Source of the DNA: an uncultured Selenomonadales bacterium
GTDB lineage: Bacteria > Bacillota_C > Negativicutes > Selenomonadales > Selenomonadaceae
DNA length: 10,354 nt
Assembly: GCA_937916025.1 (NCBI GenBank)
Contig: CALGGX010000523.1
Location: 1 to 10,354, forward strand
Reading direction: 5' to 3'
Position numbers and translations under genes: made by a program. Below are positions 1 to 6,545 of the stretch, in pieces. Positions within the stretch are counted from its first letter, which is position 1, and each line of letters begins with the position of its first letter. The notes beneath the pieces were generated by a model. It saw only the letters and a list, made by a program, of their open reading frames with translations, had not been told where the DNA came from and ran no database searches.

Positions 1-36
1 AAAATCCGAATAAAAGGGAAATGTGATGAGAGCATA

Positions 37-537
37 GTGATGACGCGGCAGGGGCATTCAAATGCATCGAATTTCAAAAGCAATTTTGTCTATACGGCGT
101 TGTTGCAGGAAGATACGCGGCTCGAGAACGGCGATTTGTTTGAGATGATGCTGTATGACAAGCCTGCGTATTTCCTCGTGGTGGCGATGAGAAAAACGGA
201 TGACGCGATACAGGCGACGGTGTATCAGTGCAACGGGCATGCATATATTTATCGTCCGCAGGAAGTGTACGACGAAAACGATAATCTCGTATCGACAGAA
301 TTGAAAAGAATAGCGTGCGTGCGCGTCAATCATACGATAGTCAATGACAGCTTGCGGACGGAGAACGGCGGATATCTGCCGACGACGACGAAAGAGTTCA
401 GAATGCAGAAATGCGATGTGCAATTGCTCGATCGGATCGTGTTGAACGGAGATAAGTACGTGGTCGACGCAATAGACAACACAAAGTTTGACGGATTGCT
501 GACAGTACAGACTTCCATCGATGACAGAGGCTTTTAA
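37..537 (+). CDS. Probable phage head-closure / head-tail adaptor protein
   Basis: Protein of about 166 residues, placed as the first neck gene because it directly precedes an HK97 gp10-like protein and a tail terminator. By that position it would sit below the portal and seal the filled head. The C-terminal third (IVLNGDKYVVDAIDNTKFDG, about residues 134-153) has the 'defines a quantity, then converts it' beta-strand pattern common in small head-tail adaptors. No enzyme motif or membrane segment is seen. The start is uncertain: GTG at 37 is followed at once by ATG at 40, with only a weak GAGAG upstream. The frame is also open back to base 1, so the gene could begin outside the window. A preceding gene in another frame could end at the TGA at 24-26. 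The role rests on gene order and general resemblance. Confidence 0.55.
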   Translation: MMTRQGHSNASNFKSNFVYTALLQEDTRLENGDLFEMMLYDKPAYFLVVAMRKTDDAIQATVYQCNGHAYIYRPQEVYDENDNLVSTELKRIACVRVNHTIVNDSLRTENGGYLPTTTKEFRMQKCDVQLLDRIVLNGDKYVVDAIDNTKFDGLLTVQTSIDDRGF

Positions 538-539
538 GA

Positions 540-1172
540 ATGGCGAATTTTCGACGAAAATTGTTTCTCGCGATCAAAAGGATTTTGAAAGAATACAGTC
601 GCGCGGCAGTGGCTCAAGTCAAGCAACAATGGGCGAGATACGAAGTCGATTATCGGATACATCAATCGGCGGCGGCGATTAATTTCAAGCTCGAAGATGC
701 CGAAGCAATTGTAACAGCCGCAATCGTGGCAACGGGGCAAAAGGCATGGTTACTCGAGTACGGCAAGGGCTCAAAAATGGAAACGGACGCGGAGAAAAAT
801 CCGTTCCTCGAAGAGTATATACGCGGCAGAGTGGTCGGCTCGGACGGCAAGCCGATATTTAATCCGGAACGGTTGAAAAAAGGCTTGGCGATGCTCGGGC
901 GTCCGAAGGGAACTTGGCGCGATCTCGATGATTATGAACATAAAAGCAGAGGCACGCAAGAGGGCGTCGACATAGAGCATGAAGAAGGAGAAAAAGGCGG
1001 TCGATATCGCGTTCCGAAGCCTCCGCAGTATATAATAAGGAAAATCTTGTTCGGCGAGAACAACGACGGGATCATAGCGAGCGTAAACGACGAGATACAA
1101 AGGGCGATGAACGATGTTGTTGTCGAGTCGATGTCGAAATTACCGACAGAGATAAAAATATTGCGGAGGTGA
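540..1172 (+). CDS. HK97 gp10-like tail completion / neck protein
   Basis: This is a 210-residue protein. Residues 70-78 read WLLEYGKGS, matching the 'EYG-G' signature of the HK97 gp10-like family, which sits at the head-tail joint. The N-terminus is a basic amphipathic helix (RRKLFLAIKRILKEYSRAA), also usual for the family. At 210 residues it is longer than the roughly 110-150 residues typical of the family. The extra length is a charged middle region (about residues 90-165, rich in Glu, Lys, Gly and Arg) that may be an inserted loop. The ATG lies 2 bases after the previous stop, with AGAGG at 526-530 as ribosome binding site, so the two are probably translationally coupled. Its stop codon lies inside the ribosome binding site of the next gene. 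Confidence 0.72.
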   Translation: MANFRRKLFLAIKRILKEYSRAAVAQVKQQWARYEVDYRIHQSAAAINFKLEDAEAIVTAAIVATGQKAWLLEYGKGSKMETDAEKNPFLEEYIRGRVVGSDGKPIFNPERLKKGLAMLGRPKGTWRDLDDYEHKSRGTQEGVDIEHEEGEKGGRYRVPKPPQYIIRKILFGENNDGIIASVNDEIQRAMNDVVVESMSKLPTEIKILRR

Positions 1173-1173
1173 T
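1165..1173 (+). promoter_or_regulatory. Strong ribosome binding site GGAGGTGAT overlapping a stop codon
   Basis: GGAGGTGAT is nearly a full complement of the 16S rRNA 3' end. It contains the TGA stop of the upstream gene (1170-1172) and lies 6 bases before the ATG at 1180. This fixes the start of the tail terminator gene and suggests that ribosomes ending on the gp10-like gene restart here. Confidence 0.85.
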
Positions 1174-1179
1174 GCGCGA

Positions 1180-1578
1180 ATGTTCGGCGATTTGGAATTG
1201 ATCGATGTGCTGTACAACAAGCTGTGGCAGAATGAAGAATTGACGGCATTGTTGGGCAATCCGCAAAACTCGACGGCGCGCAATGAAAAGATACGGCGAG
1301 AAGTTACGCCCGTCAAACTGATAACGGTCGATAAGCTCAATTTCATATCGATGTATTTCAGCGCGGCAACGGAGACGGATAATATCTATGTGGTACGCGG
1401 ATTTTTGGTTGTAGAGTATTACACAAAAAGCCGCGAGGATTTGCGAAAAATCCAAGCGATAGTCAAGAGAATTTTTGAAAAGAGAAAACTGTTGCGGGTA
1501 TCGTTTTACAACACGGAGTCCTTGACAAAGGGGATTTATTGTTACACGGAAAAATATCGCCCGCTGGTGTTTGCATAG
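1180..1578 (+). CDS. Tail terminator-like protein
   Basis: This is a 132-residue protein between the gp10-like gene and the tail tube gene, which is the usual place of the tail terminator (lambda gpU-type). The terminator ends tube polymerisation and offers the surface to which the head joins. The opening LIDVLYNKLWQNEELTALLG is a short helix followed by the 'low-index chain' style common in these proteins. The centre is rich in beta strands with aromatic residues (NIYVVRGFLVVEYYTKSRED), then a helix (KIQAIVKRIFEKRKLL) and a final strand. The length fits the family. The assignment uses length, fold pattern and position; I see no single diagnostic motif. Confidence 0.62.
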   Translation: MFGDLELIDVLYNKLWQNEELTALLGNPQNSTARNEKIRREVTPVKLITVDKLNFISMYFSAATETDNIYVVRGFLVVEYYTKSREDLRKIQAIVKRIFEKRKLLRVSFYNTESLTKGIYCYTEKYRPLVFA

Positions 1579-1586
1579 GAGGGGTG
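1577..1586 (+). promoter_or_regulatory. Ribosome binding site AGGAGGGGTG selecting a TTG start
   Basis: AGGAGGGGTG begins inside the TAG stop of the terminator gene (1576-1578) and ends 4 bases before TTG at 1591. No ATG or GTG lies at a suitable distance in this frame, so the tail tube gene most likely uses TTG. The protein then opens with ALDNINKTENFFVEGSGTAY, a normal beginning for this kind of tail protein. Confidence 0.75.
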
Positions 1587-1590
1587 CTTT

Positions 1591-2374
1591 TTGGCATTGG
1601 ATAACATAAACAAAACGGAAAATTTCTTTGTGGAAGGCTCAGGCACGGCGTATATTCTCGATAAGAAGAATAAGCTGAATTTGATCCATCTGCAGAATAT
1701 GAATTTGGAGCTTACGTCGACGATGGAAAACATCTAAGGCGGCGAGAGTAACTTCAGCCTGTATTCGTTCAACACGGAAAAAGGCGCGAAGGTGACGTTC
1801 ACAAATGCAAGTTGGAATATCGACATAATGAATTTGACACAGGGAGTAAAAGCAGATAACGTGCCGATGTTCTTTGAAGACGAAACGAAGAAGGGCGCGA
1901 CGGGCGGAGTGTTTACGCTCAGTCAATACGTAAACAAAATCGATTGGGATTCGTTCCGAGCGTTTGACGCGTCGAATGAACTTGCCACAGTGGCGAGTTA
2001 TTCAACCGATAGATACTGCGCTGGCGACGGTAACAATTACCGGCGGCGCGGGCAAGGAATATAATTTTTCGTATCGATTCAGCGGAGATTCGAGCACGGG
2101 TGTAAGTACAAGTCTGTTGACGACGGGAATTCCGGGCTTTGTAACGATTTATCATAAGAGTAAGGCGATGGAGCAGACGAACGGACGCGTGATTCGAATT
2201 TACACGACGATTTTCAAGGCGCGATGCGACGGGCATATGACGTTTGATTTTCAGCACAAGACGGCATTCGCGCCGGAGCTGGCGTTTGATGTGGTTGATC
2301 CCGAGCGCGCGGACGGCAAATACATGATGATCGGCGTCAGGGATGTTACCGACAGCGATAACAATGATGATTGA
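1591..2374 (+). pseudogene. Major tail (tube) protein gene, interrupted by a TAA and a frameshift
   Basis: The pieces together encode about 260 residues of a phage major tail protein, which stacks as rings into the tail tube. From the TTG the frame gives ENFFVEGSGTAYIL and then NMNLELTSTMENI, where TAA (1735-1737) replaces one codon. The same frame continues with GGESNFSLYSFNTEKGAKVT. Related tail proteins have an aromatic residue followed by GGDS or GGES here, so the stop most simply came from TAT or TAC (Tyr). That frame then loses sense between about 1955 and 2015. The match resumes one frame on (+1, one extra base or two missing) with TVTITGGAGKEYNFSYRFSG and runs to the TGA at 2372-2374. 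Neither lesion looks programmed. Unless the sequence is wrong, no full-length tube protein is made, which would abolish tail assembly. Confidence 0.75.
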
Positions 2375-2381
2375 AAAGGAG
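2375..2381 (+). promoter_or_regulatory. Ribosome binding site AAAGGAG of the cystatin-like gene
   Basis: AAAGGAG lies directly after the tail tube stop and 10 bases before the ATG at 2392. It decides in favour of that ATG over an in-frame TTG at 2371, which lies upstream of the ribosome binding site. Confidence 0.7.
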
Positions 2382-2391
2382 TAACGAAAAA

Positions 2392-2667
2392 ATGACAAAA
2401 ATGTTGGGCGGAATTGAAATTATCGATCAAGAGGGGTTGAAAAACCTGCCGCAGAGAGCGGCAAGTGCATTTTCCGTAATGCCGAGCGTGGGCGCGAATT
2501 ATAAGCCGTTGGTATACGTGGGCACGCAGGTAGTCAAGGGCGTCAATTATGTCTTTGTGGCGCAACAGACGTTGGTATTGGCGCAACCGGAACATCACAT
2601 CGTGCCGGTGACGATCAACGAGTTTGACGGAAAGTTTCAAGTGGTAAACATCGAGCGGATTGTGTGA
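2392..2667 (+). CDS. Small cystatin-like protein with a QxVxG loop
   Basis: This is a 91-residue protein with no signal peptide or membrane segment. Its layout follows the cystatin/stefin fold: a glycine pair near the N-terminus (Gly6-Gly7), one long helix (about residues 13-30), then strands interrupted by QVVKG at 46-50 and followed directly by VNY. In cystatins QxVxG-TNY forms the first hairpin loop that enters the active cleft of papain-like cysteine proteases. A last strand pair follows (HIVPVTINEFDGKFQVVNIE). Bacterial proteins of this kind exist; whether they inhibit proteases is mostly unknown to me. It lies between the tail tube and methyltransferase genes, not a canonical morphogenesis slot, so it may be an accessory (moron-like) gene or a small virion protein. 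Base and codon use match its neighbours, so I see no sign of recent transfer. The fold call is firm by motif; the function is open. Confidence 0.66.
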   Translation: MTKMLGGIEIIDQEGLKNLPQRAASAFSVMPSVGANYKPLVYVGTQVVKGVNYVFVAQQTLVLAQPEHHIVPVTINEFDGKFQVVNIERIV

Positions 2668-2710
2668 CGGCATAAGGGATCGAAAAGGGCGGGTAGGCGG
2701 GAATTGTAAG

Positions 2711-2716
2711 AAGGAG
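2711..2716 (+). promoter_or_regulatory. AAGGAG ribosome binding site shared by a 4-codon frame and the methyltransferase
   Basis: AAGGAG lies 4 bases before an ATG at 2721 that opens a 4-codon frame (MPEC, TGA at 2733-2735), and 12 bases before the ATG at 2729 that begins the methyltransferase. The short frame overlaps the methyltransferase start. The methyltransferase spacing is long, so its start could depend on re-initiation after the short frame. Confidence 0.4.
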
Positions 2717-2728
2717 CGATATGCCGGA

Positions 2729-3544
2729 ATGCTGAACAGAATATATTATGAAGATTGCTTGCTGGGAATGAAGAAAATCCCTGCCGGAAGTGTCGACATG
2801 GTGTTATGCGATCCGCCGTACGGAAATACGGATAACGATTGGGATGTGAAACTGCCGACTGATAAAGTGTTTACCGAGTATTTGCGGGTATGCAAAGAAA
2901 ATGCGGCGATAGTATTGTTCAGTCAAATGCCGTTCGGCGCGGAGCTTATCATGTCACAGCCGAAGTTGTATCGGTACGAATGGATCTGGGAGAAGCCGAT
3001 GCCGGTGGGCTTCTTGAATGCGTACAAAATGCCGTTGCGTTGCCATGAAAATATCCTTGTATTCTACCGGAAACTGCCGACGTACAATCCGCAATATTGG
3101 TATTCGAAGCCGTACAAGAAGACGAAAATCAAGCCGATCTCGGCACATTGCTACGGTAAAGTTAAATGGAATGAAAAAACGGAATCCCAATGCTCCGACG
3201 GCAAGAGATATCCGCGCGATGTAATGAAATTCGACAAAGAATTTTTCGGGTACAATATGAAGTTGAAAAAATCGGTATACAGCAAACATCCGACGCAAAA
3301 ACCGATCGCGCTACCGGAATATTTGATCAAGACGTACACAAATGAAGGTGAGCTGGTGCTCGACAATTGCATGGGCAGTGGCTCGACGGCGGTAGCGTGC
3401 ATTAATACAAATCGGAACTTCATCGGCTTCGAGACGGAAAAGAAATATGTCGATATCGCGTTGGAGCGAATAGAAGAAGCAAAATGCGGCGCGGAGCCGT
3501 CTGCAGAGGATAACAACGATTTTGTATTGGAAGGCTTCGGTTGA
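2729..3544 (+). CDS. Beta-class DNA (adenine-N6 or cytosine-N4) methyltransferase
   Basis: This 271-residue protein transfers a methyl group from S-adenosylmethionine to an exocyclic amino group in DNA. The catalytic motif IV DPPY is at residues 28-31, near the N-terminus. The AdoMet-binding motif I is near the C-terminus as DNCMGSGST (212-220), preceded by HPTQKP (187-192). The order IV, target recognition, then I marks the beta class (N6_N4_Mtase, PF01555). DNCMGSGST in place of the common DPFAGSGT is a form I associate with phage-borne enzymes. No restriction gene is next to it, so it is probably an orphan methylase protecting phage DNA or altering host methylation; the target site cannot be read from sequence. 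The ATG at 2729 is preferred over an in-frame TTG at 2660, which has no ribosome binding site and would overlap the previous gene. It is an accessory gene within a tail operon. Confidence 0.9.
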   Translation: MLNRIYYEDCLLGMKKIPAGSVDMVLCDPPYGNTDNDWDVKLPTDKVFTEYLRVCKENAAIVLFSQMPFGAELIMSQPKLYRYEWIWEKPMPVGFLNAYKMPLRCHENILVFYRKLPTYNPQYWYSKPYKKTKIKPISAHCYGKVKWNEKTESQCSDGKRYPRDVMKFDKEFFGYNMKLKKSVYSKHPTQKPIALPEYLIKTYTNEGELVLDNCMGSGSTAVACINTNRNFIGFETEKKYVDIALERIEEAKCGAEPSAEDNNDFVLEGFG

Positions 3545-3560
3545 AAAAGGAAGGCAGAAG

Positions 3561-4142
3561 ATGACACATTTCATAAAATGCACGGACGGAAAAGAACGCG
3601 AGATATTTCCTGCAAAGATTAAACACAGAGACAAGATACGTCATTTCACGACGAAATTCAGCGCGTCGACAGTTATTGCAAATATCATGGCGGTTGATAA
3701 CGACAAACTCACGCGCGCTCTCGAAGAAGGCGCGACTCCGTCGGATGAACAGGTATTCGACAACGAGCCGTATGATGCGATGATGGAAATGCTGATACTG
3801 GCGTTCGGCGAAAAATACACGGCGGAGCAGATCGAAGAGTTCCTTGATGTCGAAATGATAGGCGAGATATTGGATGTGTTTTACGGCTTGTCCGGTTACA
3901 AAAAAAAAAGCGGACGAGAAAAAGGCGCGGACTGGAATGAATTAATAGCGTCGATAGTCAGAAATACATCGATGACGGTGAGAGATATCGGCGAAATGTC
4001 GTATGTCGAGCTCGAAGACTTGATGGACGGAATGATCAAGTACGGCGAAAGAGAAAAGAAGATGCTCGAAGGAAAAAGCGTAGAATACAAGAGCGCAAAC
4101 GATCTGATATCGAGAGTGCAATCGGGCAATTTCGAGTTTTGA
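3561..4142 (+). CDS. Tail assembly chaperone (G-T type) in one continuous frame
   Basis: This is a 193-residue protein directly before the tape measure gene, the position of lambda G/GT-type chaperones, which coat the tape measure and bring tube subunits to it. Residues 1-113 form the G-like part, an N-terminal beta region followed by acidic helices (YDAMMEMLILAFGEKYTAEQ). Residues 117-193 form a T-like part (DWNELIASIVRN, then a basic/acidic helix and SANDLISRVQ). In most phages these parts lie in different frames and join by ribosomal frameshifting. Here they are already joined in frame through Lys114-Lys116, encoded by a run of ten A. The ATG at 3561 has AAGGAAG 7 bases upstream. The stop overlaps the ribosome binding site of the tape measure gene by one base. 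The chaperone assignment rests on position, size and two-part layout. Confidence 0.68.
   Translation: MTHFIKCTDGKEREIFPAKIKHRDKIRHFTTKFSASTVIANIMAVDNDKLTRALEEGATPSDEQVFDNEPYDAMMEMLILAFGEKYTAEQIEEFLDVEMIGEILDVFYGLSGYKKKSGREKGADWNELIASIVRNTSMTVRDIGEMSYVELEDLMDGMIKYGEREKKMLEGKSVEYKSANDLISRVQSGNFEF
3900..3909 (+). other. A10 slippery run at the chaperone domain junction
   Basis: Ten consecutive A (C before, G after) lie exactly between the G-like and T-like parts of the chaperone. Reading without slippage gives the 193-residue fused protein. A -1 slip reads ten further codons and stops at TGA 3938-3940. A +1 slip reads eleven and stops at TAA 3943-3945. Either slip therefore yields a short G-like form of about 125 residues. 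Runs of nine or more A are well known to cause RNA polymerase and ribosome slippage. Confidence 0.6.
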
Positions 4143-4148
4143 AGGAGA
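4142..4148 (+). promoter_or_regulatory. Ribosome binding site AAGGAGA selecting the tape measure GTG start
   Basis: AAGGAGA starts at the last base of the chaperone stop (4140-4142) and its AAGGAG core lies 9 bases before GTG at 4157. A TTG in the same frame at 4139 lies upstream of the site and is not a sensible start. The GTG gives a protein opening ISQELRTQLVFDASNALKN, a usual tape measure beginning. Confidence 0.78.
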
Positions 4149-4156
4149 CAGGGAAA

Positions 4157-5878
4157 GTGATATCGCAAGAATTACGAACACAACTTGTATTCGACGCATC
4201 AAACGCGCTGAAAAACGTCGAGGCATTGCATGATAATTTGATGAAGTTGTCGCGCGTGGATTTTTCGCAATTGGCAAAGGAATTTCGCGAGCTCGGCAAC
4301 GGCATCAAAGAGGCGCAGAAAAATGCATCAATCGCGGCGGATATCATAGCGAAAACCGCGAGCAAAACGGCGTCTGCCGCCGACAGCATTGTTAAAAGCG
4401 CGGTACGGGCGTCGGTCAAAAACGTCGCCGATATTCAAAAGGTCATCGACAGTTACCAACAGCAACTTCAGACGCTTAAAAAAGAGAATGAGAAAAGTCC
4501 GTTCGGAGCGAATGATACCGCGCGGCAACAGCAATATTTGAATGAGATCGCGAAGATCAATGCCGAGATTGCAAATTTGTATCGCAATGCGGGGCAGGCG
4601 GAAAAGGCTTTAGCTCATATGAAGGAAGCCGTCAACGCGGCTGGGCGGATGCCCGAAGGCGGCAATATCAAGTCGAATTATGAGAAGCAACTTGCCGATT
4701 TGCAGGCATATATCGACAAAGTCAAAGAACTTGGCGCAAAGAAAGCGGAAGCAGAGCGCGAGCGTGTTCTGAATAAAGAATTGGAAATAAGACTTGCGTT
4801 GATGCGGCGTTTGGCGCGACTTTCAGCACGCGTCGCCGAGATTCAAGCAAAAGTCAACGAACGGTTTTCGATCGGCAGGGTGTTTTCCGAGAGCGAGTTT
4901 GTAAGATTGCGGGAGTCGCTCAGGCGGATCGGCGTCGAGATGGATCGGTTGACAGGTAAGAATGTCTCGGAATATATGAGCTCGATCCTCGATAATGTTC
5001 GTATTAAAAGCACGCCGCAGACGGAAACAAAGATGAATAATCTTGCCAATCAGTATAATCTCGTCCGCAAGCGCGCAGAGGAAGCGGCGGAGCAATTGGC
5101 GAAAACAAAATCTATAGCCGATGCGCTCCGATTCAACGCCGCAATGAACGATTTAAAAGAAATGACGCGGCAAACCGAGCAAATTAATCGGATGCTCGGC
5201 AGGACGGAAGGTATATTCAAGCAGTTGACGGGAATAATTCAAAGAAGAGCGGCGTGGCATTTTGGTGAATATCTCGTATACGGTTCTCTTAATATACCGT
5301 CAACATTGATTCAGAGTTACCGCGAATTGGAACAGGCGATGGCGGGCGTGCAACAGGTAATGCCGATCGTCGAAGGCAAGCCGATTGAAGTATCGAAGAA
5401 AACGGCGCGGTTAATCGGAATAGCGGCGGATTTTGCGCGGTCGGCACAGGAAGTAACGGAAGGCGCGCAATTATGGGGGCGCGGCTACGGCAAGCCGACA
5501 AACAGCGTCGACGCGATCCGAGAGTCGCTTGAAGAAACAAACAAAGTTCTCGAAGAGCACGGACTCGGAATAAGAAAAATCAGCGATGAAACAGTCAACT
5601 GCATCAACAAAGCGGAAGCAATGAGAACGACGAATGAGCTCGTGCGGCAATCGGCAATGTTGGCAACGGTAGATAATTTCTCGATGGCGGAATCGGTCAA
5701 AGGTCTCGAAGCAGTGTTGGCGTCTTACGGCTTGCGCGCGAAACCGGCGGCGGAAGCTACGTTGTTTGCGGGGCGTGCGGTCGATATCATTTCAAAGGTG
5801 GCGCATTACGGTCAGATCAGTGCACAGGATTTGGTGCGCGGCATAGAGGCAACGGGTAAAGCGGCAGAACAGGCGTGA
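4157..5878 (+). pseudogene. Tape measure protein, N-terminal fragment (ends at premature TGA)
   Basis: The fragment has 573 codons. The tape measure protein sets tail length and fills the tube. The first 350 or so residues are helical and heptad-rich (many Ala, Glu, Lys, Gln, Arg), as expected for the rod. From about residue 365 (IQRRAAWHFGEYLVYG) comes the TP901-type tape measure core, with LRAKPAAEATLFAGRAVDII near the end. The TGA at 5876-5878 falls within that core: the same frame continues ISLEFLTALLETGVRN, the normal next segment, so TGA most simply replaced a Gly codon (GGA to TGA, one base). Neighbouring genes mostly end in TGA, which argues against TGA being read as an amino acid. 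As written, the product would lack the rest of the core and both cell-wall enzymes. Confidence 0.8.
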
Positions 5879-6545
5879 ATTTCACTCGAATTTTTGACGG
5901 CATTATTGGAAACAGGCGTTCGGAACACGGCAAAATCGGGCTCGGATATAGGCAATGCGATCAAAGCGTTGACGGGTCGGCTTGTACGGAGATAAAGCGC
6001 AAGGTCAGCTTGAAAACTTCGGCATATCGACAACGTTCGTCGACGAAAAGGGAATAACACGGATGCGCTCGGCGCAGGGGATCATTCTCGAGATCGCGCG
6101 CGCGTTGCAAGAAGGAGATAAAAATGCCCAGAAATTGTTGCTGGCAATCTCGGGCGGTCGTTATCAATACTCGAAGTTGTATGCGATCTTGAAAGACGAA
6201 GAAGAAATACTGAGGATGTGGGCGGAGGCAGTCAACTCGGCGGGCTTTGCGGATAAACAGCTCGAAGTGCAAATGAATACGCTCAACGCAAAGATGAAAC
6301 AGCTCGAAGCAAACGTAAGCGAGCTCGGATATGCATTCATGTCGAGCGGCACGGCGGATTTGATTAAAGAAGGCGTCGATATGATCTCGGCGGCGGTAAA
6401 AAAGCTCGGAGAAAACTTCGGAGCGGTTGAAGCGGCGGGCAAGACGTTTTTGGTGATCTTCGGGTTGCAAAAATTGATCTCGATAGTCGGCGCGTTCGGA
6501 ACGTTGTCGAAAAAAAGTCGTCGATTTTCGCAAGGCATTGAATGA
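5879..6545 (+). pseudogene. Tape measure protein, middle fragment (two frame changes)
   Basis: This continues the TP901-type core. From 5879 to about 5980 the original frame gives ISLEFLTALLETGVRN and DIGNAIKALTGRL, then meets TAA at 5993. One extra T in CTTG at 5981-5984 explains this: without it the text reads GRLYGDKAQGQLENFG and runs on in the frame used from 5982. That frame encodes the rest of the core (QGIILEIARALQEGD, AISGGRYQYSKLYAIL), a helical linker and a hydrophobic stretch (FLVIFGLQKLISIVGAFG). It then runs through seven A at 6510-6516 into a wrong ending and TGA at 6543-6545. Six A would join it smoothly to the next fragment (SKKVVDFRKALNEAGYAGG). No ribosome binding site precedes this fragment, so it is unlikely to be translated separately. 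Confidence 0.78.

Noticed and set aside
26..37. ATG AGA GCA TAG overlapping TGATG near the left edge, as a possible true start of the first gene
   Set aside because: It stops after three codons; the downstream GTG/ATG pair at 37-42 leads into the long frame and was preferred, although a start outside the window is possible.
1579..1590. Tail sheath gene, expected if the phage had a contractile tail
   Set aside because: Only 12 bases separate the terminator and tube genes, so no sheath is encoded here; a siphovirus-type tail is the better reading.
2660..2728. Upstream TTG start that would lengthen the methyltransferase by 23 residues
   Set aside because: No ribosome binding site precedes it, it overlaps the end of the cystatin-like gene, and the extra residues (CDGIRDRKGRVGG) do not resemble methyltransferase sequence.
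1591..5878. Reassigned or suppressed stop codons as an explanation for the broken genes
   Set aside because: The two internal stops are different codons (TAA and TGA) at positions expecting different residues. TAA, TAG and TGA all end intact genes in this window, and three frameshifts would remain unexplained.
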